Shown: positions 51,301 to 64,000 of the stretch, in pieces
How positions within the stretch are numbered: position 1 is the stretch's first letter
How the letters are laid out: each line of letters begins with the position of its first letter
Source: Smittia aterrima
Taxonomy: Eukaryota > Arthropoda > Insecta > Diptera > Chironomidae
Direction of reading: 5' to 3'
NCBI GenBank assembly: GCA_033063855.1
Contig: CP093829.1
Coordinates: forward strand, 13,175,537 to 13,239,536
Length of the DNA stretch: 64,000 nucleotides
Program-made: the position numbers and the translations under genes
Notes under the pieces: generated by a model
Database searches by the model: none
The model's input: the letters and a program-made list of their open reading frames with translations, nothing else
What the model was told of the DNA's origin: nothing

Positions 51301-52469
51301 TCTTGAAAATATTTTTGTAAGGCTTTTGTTCGTATTGTCTTCCCAACGACAATACGAGGGACCGACACAACTCATTAAGTGACAAGTTGGTCTTCACAGT
51401 TTATGGAGGATTAAAGGTGTAAGCGATTTGTCCAAGCGGTTACTCCGATGTCGGCAAATAAGAAACGCCTCGACTTTATTAGTCATCGATTTTAAAATTG
51501 TTTGACAAATACGGACTTCTCCTAATTCATTAGCAATCGCATTCAATTCATCGATCGACAGAGGGCAAGAGCGAATGGCCTGCGAGAAATTCTACTCAAA
51601 ATCATCGGAAAAATTTGTATGTCATCCACGTAATTCGAGGTAGAGATGTGAGATGGCGAAAAATTGATTAGCATACAATATCGAATGAATCGGCTACGTC
51701 GACAGAAGCCCAAGAGCTTCTATAAATGAATATAGCAAGCAAGCACTGAGACTTAATTAGTCATTGTTATCACAGTTTTGAATTCTCCGCCTTTTCTCCT
51801 TCTACTTCAGTATTTATGAGCTCTAAACGATTCTTGATCGAGTGCATATGCAAGATGAGTCGAGAAAAAAGTTTTAAAATAATCTTTTAATCGCTGTCGG
51901 GCAAATTAAGATTTCGAGGGAAAAATATCAGAAAGAAGAACGAAGACAAAAAGAGTAGAAAATTTCTCCGCTTCGATTTATTTGATTTTTAGGTATGTCA
52001 CTTTATCAAAGATTTTCTGAATTCTAATAAATTCGTAACCTTCGAAGTGGCATCACTGGCAGTTTGATTGAGATTTTTGATTTAAACAAAAACGCTTTTT
52101 CTTTCCCGACAAAAAATCCCATAAAAATTTGATGATTTTCATTCGAATTTTTATAGCAGAGATTGGCAGAGTTTGTGGTGGTAAAAGTTTCGTTTACTTG
52201 CCGATAACATGCAATTGATAAGAGATAATATTTTTTATTGGAATCACGTCGTTTATGTACAGTTTTTGGTTATCGCTCTATGTTCATGCAGATAACGGAA
52301 GAGTTTTGAGGCGTCTTCAAATTTTGAACTTCAAGAGTGGTTTGCGTCACACTCTGGTCTCTGTTTCGTTAATCGTGGATTCGTAATACTAAATCTCGTT
52401 AGTGGATTTCATTCTAAAATTAATTTTGGAATAATAAAAAATTTATTGCTGTGCTTAAAACGTGAACAA

Positions 52470-52484
52470 TCTCTCTCTCTCTCT
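52470..52484. repeat. TC dinucleotide tract
   Basis: A TC run of 15 bp in the luna intron, similar to the tract at 39,236. Confidence 0.8.
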
Positions 52485-55400
52485 GAAGTTTGAATCATAA
52501 ATTTCTGCAGTAATCGATAATTTTTATATTTATAAAATGGAAAATTCCGTCTTTTTATTCCAATTCTCCCATGAACGTTCCCTGTAAAGTCAACTTCGTT
52601 ATCAGCTATTAAACATTGCGATAATTTATTGCCTCAATTGCAAGTGAAATGAAATCGTTCAAATGAAATTTGTCGCGCCGATTTTGCAGGTTCTTCCGCT
52701 TATTGACTCGCTTTTTGTTGAATTGCTTAATTCCTTGTATGAAAATTTGAGCACATCGATACTTATCCATCGGATTGCATTACAGTACAAAAAAATTCTA
52801 GGAATTAATGGAGTTCATCAGATTCCAAGCGTCTCGAACTTTATGAGAATGTTCAGTGGCAGTCATAAAAATTTCTAAGATTCTCTCCGATGACTGCATC
52901 GTTGAATGTAGTTTTAAGACTTCAATGAGATCATAAATAAAGTTTGTTGTTGCTGCCTGCAAGCGAGAAGAGGAGGAATTGTAACAAGCTTTAAAAACCG
53001 AGGGAAAAGTTAAAGCAAATCGATAAATTATGAACCAAGCGACATATTTTTCTCTTAAAATATTCCATTCATCACTCGCTCGCCTCTCGTCTCTTGCTTC
53101 ATAATTCATTTATAAATTGAATCGACAAACTTGCACAGTTGCTTGCACTGCCAGCGTTTTATTAACGTCAAGCTCTCTCTAGACGATAATGAGACCGAAA
53201 TTCAAATTTAAAATTTTCGCCATTAAAATTCGGACGAGGTTGAGCTAAAGCACATTCTCTCATAGTTTAATTAAATTGTTGAACATTGTGCCACGATGTG
53301 TTCTCTCGTTTCGTTGCAATTGACATGTAGCCAAGCTCTATTCTAATTACGAGAAGAGAGAAAGATCAAAATGTTTTCTATTCGCCGCTCCACTACGGGT
53401 TTAACAAAAATTTCAATTTGTTATCTTTTTATTCGGTAAGTGGTAAAAAAGGATACGGTTAGATGAAGGAGGGGAGGAGGAGGAGAAAAGTATTTTGTCG
53501 AAAGGCGATGATGTTAATGTTCTGATGGGAAATCAATTTATCCACTTCACTCCTTACGTTATGCTATCTGCCAGCGAGTTTTGTTGTGTGAAAACATAAT
53601 TTCCTTTGATGGATCACGTGAAATTTTTTCAAATAGAATCTCAAAAAAAAAACCAAGTTGAGCGTTGGGAACTCACAATATGATAAATTAGTTTCTGTTT
53701 GCTGTTATTTATCAATTTGCGGCTTGGCGCGTAATTGACTTGCACGCGGAGACCGAAAATTACCGAGGTTTTTTTTGTTTTCAATGTGAAAACGATATTT
53801 TCAACCGCATTTTGATAAAATCGTTAGACCGCATTGATTTCTGGTGTTGAAAAAATTATGCTCGATATGAAAATTGACATAACGAGATAGGTTTGTTCAG
53901 AGGTTTGTAATGACTGCTCGTAATATTCGTATACATCAGAATTTTGAGTGTTTCACTGATTAAAATTGAACGCTTGAGTCACGAAAACTTTGCTCATCAT
54001 CTGGTTGATTGAATTTTAATTGCCGATGTTGTTGTTGCTGCGCGAGAATGGAGTGAAACTCAATTTAGTAGCTCAAGTGTAAAATTAAGTAATAAAACAC
54101 TCATCAGGAAAAGCAAATTTGATGTCCAATGAATAAGAGAGTGATCGAGTCATAGCAAGGACTAAATCGTGTTATTGATGAGTCGTCGATTCTAGAAAAA
54201 GTTTATGAGTTGTAAAGCTTACGACAGACATTCTGACTGCCTCACGTTAACGCCGTGAGTTCATCATGAATCATAGGATTTTTCTAGACTTGTGGAGACG
54301 TGACTTCGATAGAAAGCAATTTGCAAGAACCCTGATCGTAAAATGTTTTAGTTAGATGTTGACCTCAATTTTAATATGCGAATCCGCAAGTCAAATATTT
54401 GAGAGTGAATGAAATTGTTATGTAAACACTATTCGAGCTAATTCAGCTCAACAGAGGAAGAGAACTGGAGAGAGGAAAAGTTCTGTTTAAAAGCAATTTT
54501 TATTGCAGTGCTCAACTTGAGGTCACTATGATGAGTGATAACAGTGCTAGGGTTGAACATTCCCTTCGCGATATAAAACGAGTTCAGCTGAATCGGTGAA
54601 TCTATTTCCGGATCAGCGGTTTAAATCGATATTTACCGGTAGCGAGCTATCCACGTGTGCTGATTCGACTAAAAGCGCATAATTCAACATTTCATCGTGA
54701 GATGATTGAGATTGTTTCGTTCGACGTAGATTTGAGTTATGTACGCTAAAGCTATTTCAAAACTGAAGCCAGAGAAAAGCCTCTTGAGGAAATTGCAATA
54801 TGATGATAATAAAATTTAAATTTTCTGAAAAGAACGAAATGGAGATCATTTAAAAACACATTACAGAGTGTTATTGGAAATGGAATTTTCGTCGCAAGAC
54901 ATTTGTCAAAATATTTTTTACGCTTTTCATCGCCTCGAGATGATAGCTTCGATTTCATTGGTGGTGGGGGAGGCATAGGAAAAAAGGCTCACAAATGATG
55001 AAATGGAGATGAAAATATTGCTGAAAAAATCCTCAAATGAGACAGAGATTTCAGCAAAATGGTTTAACATTATATTTAAAATATTTAACTCTTTATCTGA
55101 TACGGCACGGATTGGTTGGTCAATTTACGAGTGAAGCGAATATATTTTTTAATTGTGCAATGCCACGTAAATCAAAGATAACAACGATTCACAGGCTTGA
55201 GAGCTTAATTAATGTGGTTTTGGGCAATAAAATCCAGCCCTAAGAAATTTAAAATTCAAATTTGAATCGTCGCTTAAGGTTTTTTCTTTCTATCTTTCAT
55301 ATTCCGAGGAATCTTCATTTCCAAGCCATTAATCCAGCATACATATTAATCAACTCATTATGCTCGAGTCACTTTTCTCACGAGACGCAATTAAAATTCA

Positions 55401-58026
55401 CTAGAACCTGAAATCTTCTTTCAACTTAGAAATTCTTTTCATGTTTGATGCAAATGAGCAGATGGCGACTAAGCTCAAATCTCTTTCTATGCACCGCTCG
55501 AACAAATTGTGAGAAGTTTTGAAATTTTGTTATTTGTCATAAAATATCGCAATCAAAATGACCAAAATAACAAATTATTTATTTGTTGTCGATGCTTCGT
55601 CTGTTGTGAGCACACGAAAGAAGATTCTGATGACAAAGTTAGAATATTTAATAGAGTAAAGTTAGTTCTGCTGTGTTCGCTTCATGAGCTGCCATTGCCA
55701 GATAAACACGACTAATGAGAACGAATAGTCGTCTCTGGCGAAGAAGATGAAATTAGAATTAAGCACCAAATGATGTGGGAACCGCAAAAACTTTGTCGTT
55801 GAAGTTTCTCCTTAAATATTTTCTAAACAAATTGCGCGCAAATTATCACGGGAACAGATATTTGCATACTCAGCTGCTCAGTACTTTCCGTAGTTTCAAG
55901 TTCATCTCAAAGATTTCGTGCCGCATAATTCATCGTAACACAATGAAAGACACACGCGAGAACTCATTGTTAAGTGAATCAAGGCCGCAGTGCAATTCAA
56001 TGGACTGCAAAAAACGCTTAAGCTTCGACGGCAAGCACTTTGTCAATTCATGTTCTCATGTGAAGCACAATAAACAGAACGCTCACGACACACCGAAAAT
56101 TGTTATCTGCAATCTGCAGATTGTGTACATTTTAATTCAATTGTAAATAATGACAACAAGGCCTTTGTTATTTAATTATTTCTGATAGCACCGAGAGAGT
56201 TAAAGCTACAGTGCTTTATGATTTTGATGATTTTATCCCAAAACGCGTTGCGGTTTATCGCTGCATGATTCATGCAAAAAATGCTAATTGCAGGTCTTTT
56301 TCTTGATTCCAGTGCTAGCAAAGTCGCATTAACAACGGCGCCGATGATGATAATTCTTTTATCCTCGCCTCTTTGCCCGGTAAAAGAAAATTAGCATGAA
56401 ATTTTCGTTCGTCGCTTCGTTTCTGTTTTTTTTTCGAACGCTTTGTCCTCTACTGTTGTACAGTCAACATCAGTGCATTGTTCGAGTAATTAAATTGCTA
56501 AATAAATTTCATTTATCTCAGAGCTGCTATCGCATTGAAGCGTTTCAAATGAAAATTTGTTTAGACACTTCGTTGTAAAAAAAAGTCCATTGTTGTTTGG
56601 GAAATTTTATTTCTCTCTCGGGATCGCTCGAACGCAAATCGTTCCAATTTTCTTCAATAGCAGAACATTCTCGATTTGCGCCTAACAATTTTGGTTTCAC
56701 GTCTCAACACCATGAAAGGAGAGTTCTTGGAGTTAACTGTCACAGTTTATTATTCGTCAGTCGTCATCAACCAGAACACGCTTCTTTCAGACTCTGATGT
56801 TCAATGAAATTATTCTTTGAGATGTATTATGTTCCCTTCTAACACCTTACATCACATAATTTGATATCCAAGAGGCAGAAGTTCTTAACCCTTTTTTTTA
56901 GCTGTGAAGCGACTCTCTTTGAAGAGCGAGGTTGACAGGAACTGTTTGAGGAAAGATTGAGAGCGTAGGGAGAAGTGTCAGAAGCATTTAAATTTTCTAG
57001 ATCTTAGTCGAAAGTAATTTTTCACACGTTGTTGAGGAGAAGGTGAGAGCAAGAAATGGATTCTCGACATCCAATTCTATTAGAAGTCGAGAAGTGTAGG
57101 AGGAGACGAGTCATTTCCGAATTGAAAAGAACTTCGATGCATATGACAAGCATAAATTAAAATTAATTCCTTTCCAATCATCGCATTGAAAATGAATGCA
57201 TTTTGAAATTGCATGTTATCCACACGCTTCGCTTCTGACATACTCACTCGACGACAATTTATTTATTTCCATTCTCCTGATATTTATTGAGCTCTCTCAT
57301 GAAACGTTTAAGGAGAAAATTGGAAAATTGAAATAAAAAACTTTCGACCATTCATCACACGTTGTGATTTTGGCAATCCGCAGTTCTTGCTGGCGCCGAG
57401 GTTTACACACAAGCACGAGTTGGAAAAAAGTTTAAATATTTTCCTTTTTGATTAATTTTCCCCAAGGCACAAAAAGGGCTTTTGTTAAAATATCAAAAAT
57501 GGTTTTTTGTGATTTATTCAAACATTTATCGCACCAGCATCGCATCGCAGAGAAAAAGGACGTAATGTGCTTCCACAACACATTTTTGACTATAAATGCG
57601 ATAGCAAAGATTCCTGAGGGCATTTCTGGGATAAAAGCATAACAGCTTTAGCCGCAACAATTCCCATGTAAAAATAATTGAAAATGGCAATTAACATGAG
57701 AATGGCAGAAATTAAGCAAAAATTTTCTGGTCGTCGTTCCTCCCTTGATTATTAAAAGCATCTTGTTCGACTCAGACTTACTATAATGGAATTTTTATGT
57801 TGTGCTAGAAGAATTATGATAAAACTCACTACGCTCTCGACGCTCATGTTCACTGTTGAAAGTCATCGCACGAACTTCTCGATACATCTGCTGATGGGAA
57901 GTGTTTTAAAAATAAAATTTGTTCTGATATTTTCATAATTGATTAAATTCGCGCAGCTTCTCTGTCAATTTCCGACTTTTTAATGTCGAAACGAACTCGT
58001 TTTTTAATTACCTGTTAATGTCAGCT

Positions 58027-58052
58027 GAGAGAGAGAGAGAGAGAGAGAGAGA
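58027..58052. repeat. (GA)13 microsatellite
   Basis: Thirteen perfect GA repeats followed by AGGGG. It is the longest simple repeat noticed in the window. GA tracts are the binding sequence of GAGA factor in flies, but use as such is only a possibility. Confidence 0.9.
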
Positions 58053-61000
58053 AGGGGAAAGTAAACCACAAAGCGATAAAAAGTTATGTTCGACGATAAA
58101 AAATGTGAAGAGTTAATTGACAATTGATTGTGTGTCTCTATTGAAGACATTCCATGACTAATGTAATCGCACCCTGCACAAACGCATTCCTTATCACGAT
58201 GTTGGAATGCTTGTGGCTTGTTGAACTCTCAAAAATACTAATTTGGTTTGCAAAAGAAACTTAGTCGTCAAATATGCGAAGTGCCGTTCCTAAAGAAATC
58301 ACCGCAATATTTCATAACTTTCAGCTCGTTGAGCTAGTCAAGATATCACGTAAACTGCACACATCGTAGAGATTGCAATCGCTATGCCAGTAAACTTCTT
58401 TAGAAATGCACCAACCATATTCGATTAGCTGCTTGGAGCGCTTGAACGGAGATTTTCGCTGTAAAAGGGAGAAAACCTTGAGAAAACGGTGAAGCACGAT
58501 TCAATGCACGATGACATTCCATCACATTCGATTATAGGTGCAAATGGATGGCTAGTGAGTTTCGCTCTAATGATTTCTGTACACTCATTACGACGATTGA
58601 GCTACACGTCATCTCAATGCCATTTTCCGTCAACATCATCAAATGCGATACTTTAGAAGTTCTAAAACCACTTAACGAGTTAATTATTGCTATTAGGAAT
58701 AAGAAAACTTCTAACGAGTTAAGGTAGAATGATTCCGATTTGAAATAAATCGCACTCTAACATTTGTCCATTCGCTACGAGAAAACGTGCTCACTAATGG
58801 TCCGACAAATTGAAATGCGGCTACAGTGACGCAACGAGGGAAATAATCGCGAACTTGTTGATGAATGGTCGACGATGATTAAACATTGTGCAATAAATGC
58901 AATATGTATAATGCGATGAAATTTATTCAACACACTCCTTTGAATTTGAAACAATGTCCACTGCAATTGTGCAACTGAAATAACCGAGAGCCAGGCTCCC
59001 AATGAGTTAAATAACATTATCGCTTCTGTGGACAGTCTGCAAACTGCGTTTTCGTTTAGATTAAAATAAAACGCATCTCAAATTACAAACAAAATCAGAG
59101 CAAACAAACATTGTAATTCGATTATTGAGAACAAATTCGATGCAATTTAGGATTTGGTTATGACCTTTTCACCTTCCTTTTCTAACTAAAAGCATACTCG
59201 TCTCGATGAAGATAATCAAATTAGTGTCTTCTGCGTGTTTACACGATAAATTATTCAATTAATCTGGCGATAATTCTTTGGTAATGAATTGGACATGGGA
59301 ACACACCTCTCTGTGTTGGAATACCGACAAGCACTGTCGTAGAGGAGCACATAAACTACAACATCGTTCATTAAATTCCACAACATGGCTTTCATTTTAT
59401 GGAGTTAATTCTACTGCATAGTCGGAGTGCATGTCAGCTGAATGCATAAATAATCATCTAGCAGTTGAATGCCAAAGTTTGACGTTTGCTTTCAATGCCG
59501 GTTTGTTACAAACAATTCAATCAGCTTCGAGCGACTATTGGTCTTCAAATGAGTTTTCTTTGTTTGAAAGTCGAAGGTTTCATGAGTAAATTTGCCAATG
59601 CCAATCAAATCGAATAGAATCATGAAATATACTTTCATCTGCTTTAAAATTAAATGACGAGAGTTGGCGTGACGACGCCAGTCAAACCTGAATTATTTAA
59701 TCAAAAACTCATTAGCTTTGAAATTTCAAACGTTCAAGTCCAAACTTTGTTACTTTGAAATTTTGTTATTACATTTGTGTCATAAATAAGTTTCAATCAC
59801 GTTACTGAAAATTTTACCCTGAAACATAATTAATTTGAAATTTCCATCGCATCCCTTCCTTCTCCACCTGACGCTACTGCAAATTTGTCATCAAACATGA
59901 AAAGCTATTCGTTTAAAATATTTGTGTTTGTGATCTCTGTGTTACATTACCCGAGATTGCAATTGGAAAATTTGTTCAGAGCGATATACCACAACTCTAT
60001 CAGTTTAATGGTTAAATTAGTTTTGGTTTTGAAAAACAAATCAACTCGTGAATTTTCACACAAAAATATTATAAGCAAAATGACTAATTTCATGTTTTTC
60101 TCTTTTGTCTCTTTCCAGGTATGCAAAACGCAAAATATTTCGAGAATACGTGAGCCAAACAATGTGAACGGGAACGTGGAAAGCTGAAAACTTTTCCCAT
60201 GAATTTTTGTCTATTTTTATTGTCGTTTTAATGATAAATATTTTTCGAAATGTGTTACGAGCAAAACATATAAATTTGAAAATATGAGCGAAACTAATCC
60301 GCAACTTTGTGCATTTCAATGGAAATATTTTAAGCGCAGCGAATTGTTTGTGGTTGGAGCTCTATTCGCATCGATGAGATGCTGCAAGTCGCACAATATA
60401 AATATTTACGCTGGAAAAACTTTGTCTTCGCATATGTCAGATAGATTCAAGCAAATATTTTACCACAAAGAAGATGGAAGTGGTGCGAAATTAATAGAAC
60501 TAATCATAAGTTGTCGACAGAGTTGACATATTTAACTCCTTTCTTGACAGAGGAATGAAAGAACTTTCATGTTAATCTCAAAAGACTCTTCACAATGCGA
60601 CAAAGCAAAAATAATCCAGGAATTTCCATCAAGAAAGCCTTTCAGCTGCAACGGCATTTATTTGGCTCACAATGAATATATTTCTCGATAACAGCAAAAG
60701 CTTCTTGTCCAACATTTGCGTCGACACTGAAAGGAAAATAAATTTAACAGAATGTGATGAGAAAAATGACAGAATCGTTTGCCTGTCGATCGAACTTGGC
60801 TGCTCGATTCTCGATTTTCCGATGAAAGCAGTATAATCCCAGAGAATTCCGTTGACTTCAATCCCTCGTCCTTCTCAAATATGATTGAGTCTCTTCTGTA
60901 ATTTTACGGAGCAAACCGAGAAAACCCTTTAAGACGAAGCGTTGAAAGCCAATTTTATGAATTTTATTACAATATCAAGAAAGAAAAAAAGTGAAAAGCT

Positions 61001-64000
61001 TGTGCAAACAAGTTTGGCAAATTTAAAAAAAAGGTTTTTTATATTTTTTTTTACTCTTTAGCTCCTTCCTAACTTGCACAATGCCAATAAACTCGTCGTC
61101 GCTTTTCACCTTTTTCCAATATTTTTCTTCTCGTTTTCTTTCCGTTTTGTCACTTTTCAAAGTTTATTTTTACCTTTCTGAAAGACGTGGCACTCTTCTT
61201 TGTGCTGTAGATAAATGGGTTTTGTGAGCTGTTATGTCAACCGTATCTCAGTGAAGCCTGAAAAATTTCCATCTTTTCATTCTTCCGCATTTCGTCGCCC
61301 AGCATCCCGTAAACATCAAAACTAAATTATGAAAAATTGGAAAGTATTAATCAGCATTAAGTTTCATGAAAGATTCATTCAAATTGGTTCATTTTTCACC
61401 TTTTCCCTGAGAGGAAATTGAGCAACCTGCCATACGATGCCTCGACGACAATCTATGTCGATGAACAAAGCGTTCAATTTATATAAACTTCGATTATTTT
61501 TCCAAAAAGCATAAACCAATTTTTCTTCTTCCTCCTTATCAAGCACTCGACAAGCTCACCTTGTAGACAGAAAGAAAAATTTGGGAAATTGCATTTTCTT
61601 CATGTCGGCATCGTTCCTCTTCATAAAATTACGACAATAAAATTTCAAACAAGATTTTCTTTTATTTTATTTCTTCTTAGTCGGAAAATATGAGAATTTC
61701 TCGGGAGCGGTAGGGCAAACCTTTATTGCCATATTAAAATTGCAAACAAAATTTCTCAAATTCATTTCACGCTACATAAAAGGGAAAAGCTTGGAGGGTA
61801 AGGGTTTTGTACAGGTTTGTGACCTTTTGACTTCGTCGAGACGTGGTGGATGAGTTGATTGGAATTCTTGGGCTTTATGTGATTGATTCAATAATTGTTT
61901 TTGTCGACTCAAGGAACTGTTCGATTTCACAGTTGCAATCAATCACAGCTGACGTGATAACATCATTGAGAAGTTTCCATCGATCGACGAAATGGAGTCA
62001 AGCTGTGAATCAGAAGCACTTGCTGAGACTTAAAACCGACGATGTGAATCGCTTCACGTGCAACGATATCGAATCGTGTAACCTCAGACTTGTTTTTCTT
62101 GCTTATTTATGAGTTGGAGACCGCTTCTCGAAGAACCTCCGCTCGCAAATTTGATTCCAAAGTTATAACCGGCGAAGCTTGCTATTTATTCTGCCACTAA
62201 ATACGAAGCCCCAGCCAGATGAGCGCAAAAAGCGGACAACATTAATTCAGGCCACGTTCAGTACATAAAACAATGGCAAAGAGGGTGGCTGTGACATTTT
62301 TTCTCTCTTCCTTCTCACGGTTGCTCTTGTTTTTCCTTCTCATGTGCATGAAAATCTCCGAATGTAGAAGCCTCCCTTCTGTTTATTTAAAATTCTCGAG
62401 AGCAAAAAAAAAACAGAATTTCTATCAAAATGAGAAAAAACTTGAATGACAAATTCATAAGTAAACAAAATGAAAATGGAGAATTATACTCGAGCCTCTA
62501 CTGATTATACATTTCGCTGTTCTCTTCTATCCTCTCCTTTATCTCAAACATAAAATACTCGGTCGAACATTTTCGTTTCACGCTTGCTGACAATCTAGGG
62601 CAATCTTTTTTGGACCTGATACTTTGTGCCATTGGAAAATCGGAACAACTTCTTAGATTCGTAAATAAACCTCGAAATTGAAACATAAATTAAAAGATTT
62701 ATTTGAATGATGCTTCGAGTGAACTTTAATGAAACTTCTTTTGAAAATTTTACGTCTATTTCCCTAAAGTCATCCCCCGATAGTATTTTCAATTTAGATA
62801 TTTCTTAAGAATATTGCTTCGACAAATACTAATACAAAAAGCTTTGCGATTTGTCTTTTCCCTTGAAGACGATCTTGTTCGAAGCAAAGCTCGTAGCTTC
62901 AGGTATTGCAGTTAAATTCATAATGAATTAGTCTCATGACGACGAAGCCAAAGTATGTCTACACCGAGTAAGAGAGGGGAGAGAACGATTTGCTACTTGC
63001 TATCCACCTCCCGTGCTCACTTTACACGGTAAACGGAAGTAAGTCACAAAATTGGTTTTTGTTTACGGGCGACGTAGCATAAAACTGGGAAAGAGATTTT
63101 AATGTGTTTTATTTTCTGCGTTCACGTGTACGTGTCTATGCTTTATGGTGCATTAGGCGCCCATTCTCAATGTTGTTGATCACTGAAAAGAAGGGAAAAA
63201 GTGTTCTAATTGAGGTTCTCAACAGCAAATTTTACGCTATTGTCGTGTTTTCTTTTCATTCAGTAGCGGAGCTAATGAGTGAACAAAAGGCGAGTCTTTG
63301 ATTAACGAGAGACTGCGAGTTTTATGTTCATTGAATAGCTTTTGACACTTCATCTCTAGCGCTTCCCTCTACTCCAACAAAACTTAACTAAAAGAGAGAA
63401 AAAAGCCTTTTCGAAGGAAATTTATTTGAACTTAAGCTAAAGTAAACAACAACAAGGAAATTATTCGAAGCGACAGAAAGCATCATTGTTGACTCAAGAA
63501 TATTGTGGGGCACAATGCGAATCAAACCGAAAACCGTGTTGTTGCTATTATATCGGAATTAATGTTAATTAATTTCTCCTCGGCGACCAATCCCTTTTTG
63601 TTGCGTGGACATTCCGAATCATTGGACGTCGAAAAATTATAATTTTATGTTAGAATTTTCCAATTATATTGACAATGAGCTCACCGACATCTCAGAGGAA
63701 TAAAATTGCGGGTGAAAAACCCATAAATTATATTTGATATCACAACTGTTACTTATTAAAGTTACATAAACTTTCATTTCAAGTATTTTCCGAACGATTT
63801 TTTAAATCAATGAGATAGAGAAAATGCTGAATTTTCGTCAAAATTGTTATTTTTCGATTGACGATGATTAGGGAAAGTAAAGTCATGTGAGACACAATGA
63901 GACATCAGCTGCGCTTAATCAGTTTTATTGCTGCTTGTCGAGTGGAGAACATTTCCATTTCCAAAAATGTGGCTCTTGCTATTCGTGAAAGCCTCCACGT

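Larger units (their letters stand above)
30150..64000 (+). other. luna intron 1 (at least 33.85 kb), mostly non-coding
   Basis: From the luna donor to the window edge I find no further KLF sequence: neither the CLELERYL-type second-exon start nor C2H2 linkers such as HTGEKP. Many open frames of 60-147 codons occur on both strands, as expected by chance in this length, and show no domain. Simple GA/TC tracts recur. One small candidate gene at 47,899-48,368 stands out. Long introns in developmental factors usually carry enhancers, but no enhancer is demonstrated here. Confidence 0.6.

Noticed and set aside
55775..56146. 123-codon plus-strand frame with four Cys near its C-terminal half
   Set aside because: There is no recognisable family or zinc-binding spacing, it begins at a non-ATG codon, and no splice partner was seen.
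60100..60190. Strong acceptor-like CTCTTTCCAG followed by a short open frame
   Set aside because: The sequence after it does not resemble KLF exon 2 and ends quickly at a stop; it is treated as a chance splice-like site.
61843..62112. 89-codon plus-strand frame
   Set aside because: It starts at GTG, which eukaryotes rarely use, and has no domain; the length is within chance expectation.

Overview
This is eukaryotic nuclear DNA from an insect, most likely a dipteran. Genes are split by short introns (mostly about 50-75 bp) with GT...AG ends. The DNA is AT-rich, poly(A) signals are AATAAA, and the proteins resemble Drosophila and mosquito versions. I favour a compact-genome fly such as a midge, but that is inference. 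No rRNA, tRNA, CRISPR array or intact transposon was recognised.

Positions 1-23,100 are gene-dense, and six genes could be rebuilt exon by exon. They are NUP42 (minus; FG nucleoporin with a CCCH finger), CDK10 (plus; kinase), mRpL42 (minus; mitochondrial ribosomal protein), ELYS (plus; nuclear pore seeding factor, about 2,099 aa), Taspase-1 (minus; threonine protease) and Frl/FMNL (plus; formin, about 1,093 aa). The first five alternate in strand. They therefore form two head-to-head pairs (NUP42|CDK10 and mRpL42|ELYS, start codons 122 and 82 bp apart) and two tail-to-tail pairs whose poly(A) signals lie within or next to the neighbour's 3' end. Two of the five are nucleoporin genes, and each shares a promoter gap with a housekeeping gene. 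Otherwise they act in separate pathways.

Positions 23,100-64,000 are almost free of coding sequence. The important exception is a 34-codon exon at 30,048-30,149. It matches the N-terminus of the KLF6/KLF7 zinc-finger factors (Drosophila luna) without gaps. It is therefore probably the first coding exon of a luna orthologue, and the remaining 33.85 kb to the window edge would be part of its first intron. The zinc fingers must lie beyond the right edge. Inside this presumed intron I see a candidate small nested gene (47,899-48,368; about 76 aa, unrecognised), GA/TC tracts and much AT-rich sequence that probably holds regulatory DNA.

Notable points are two likely GC-AG introns (luna intron 1 and Taspase-1 intron 2), a 54-nt in-frame intron in ELYS with a perfect TACTAAC branch site, a Taspase-1 that seems to lack the nuclear-localisation loop of the human enzyme, and faint signs of a coiled-coil gene running off the left edge. 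All gene models were built by eye without transcript data.
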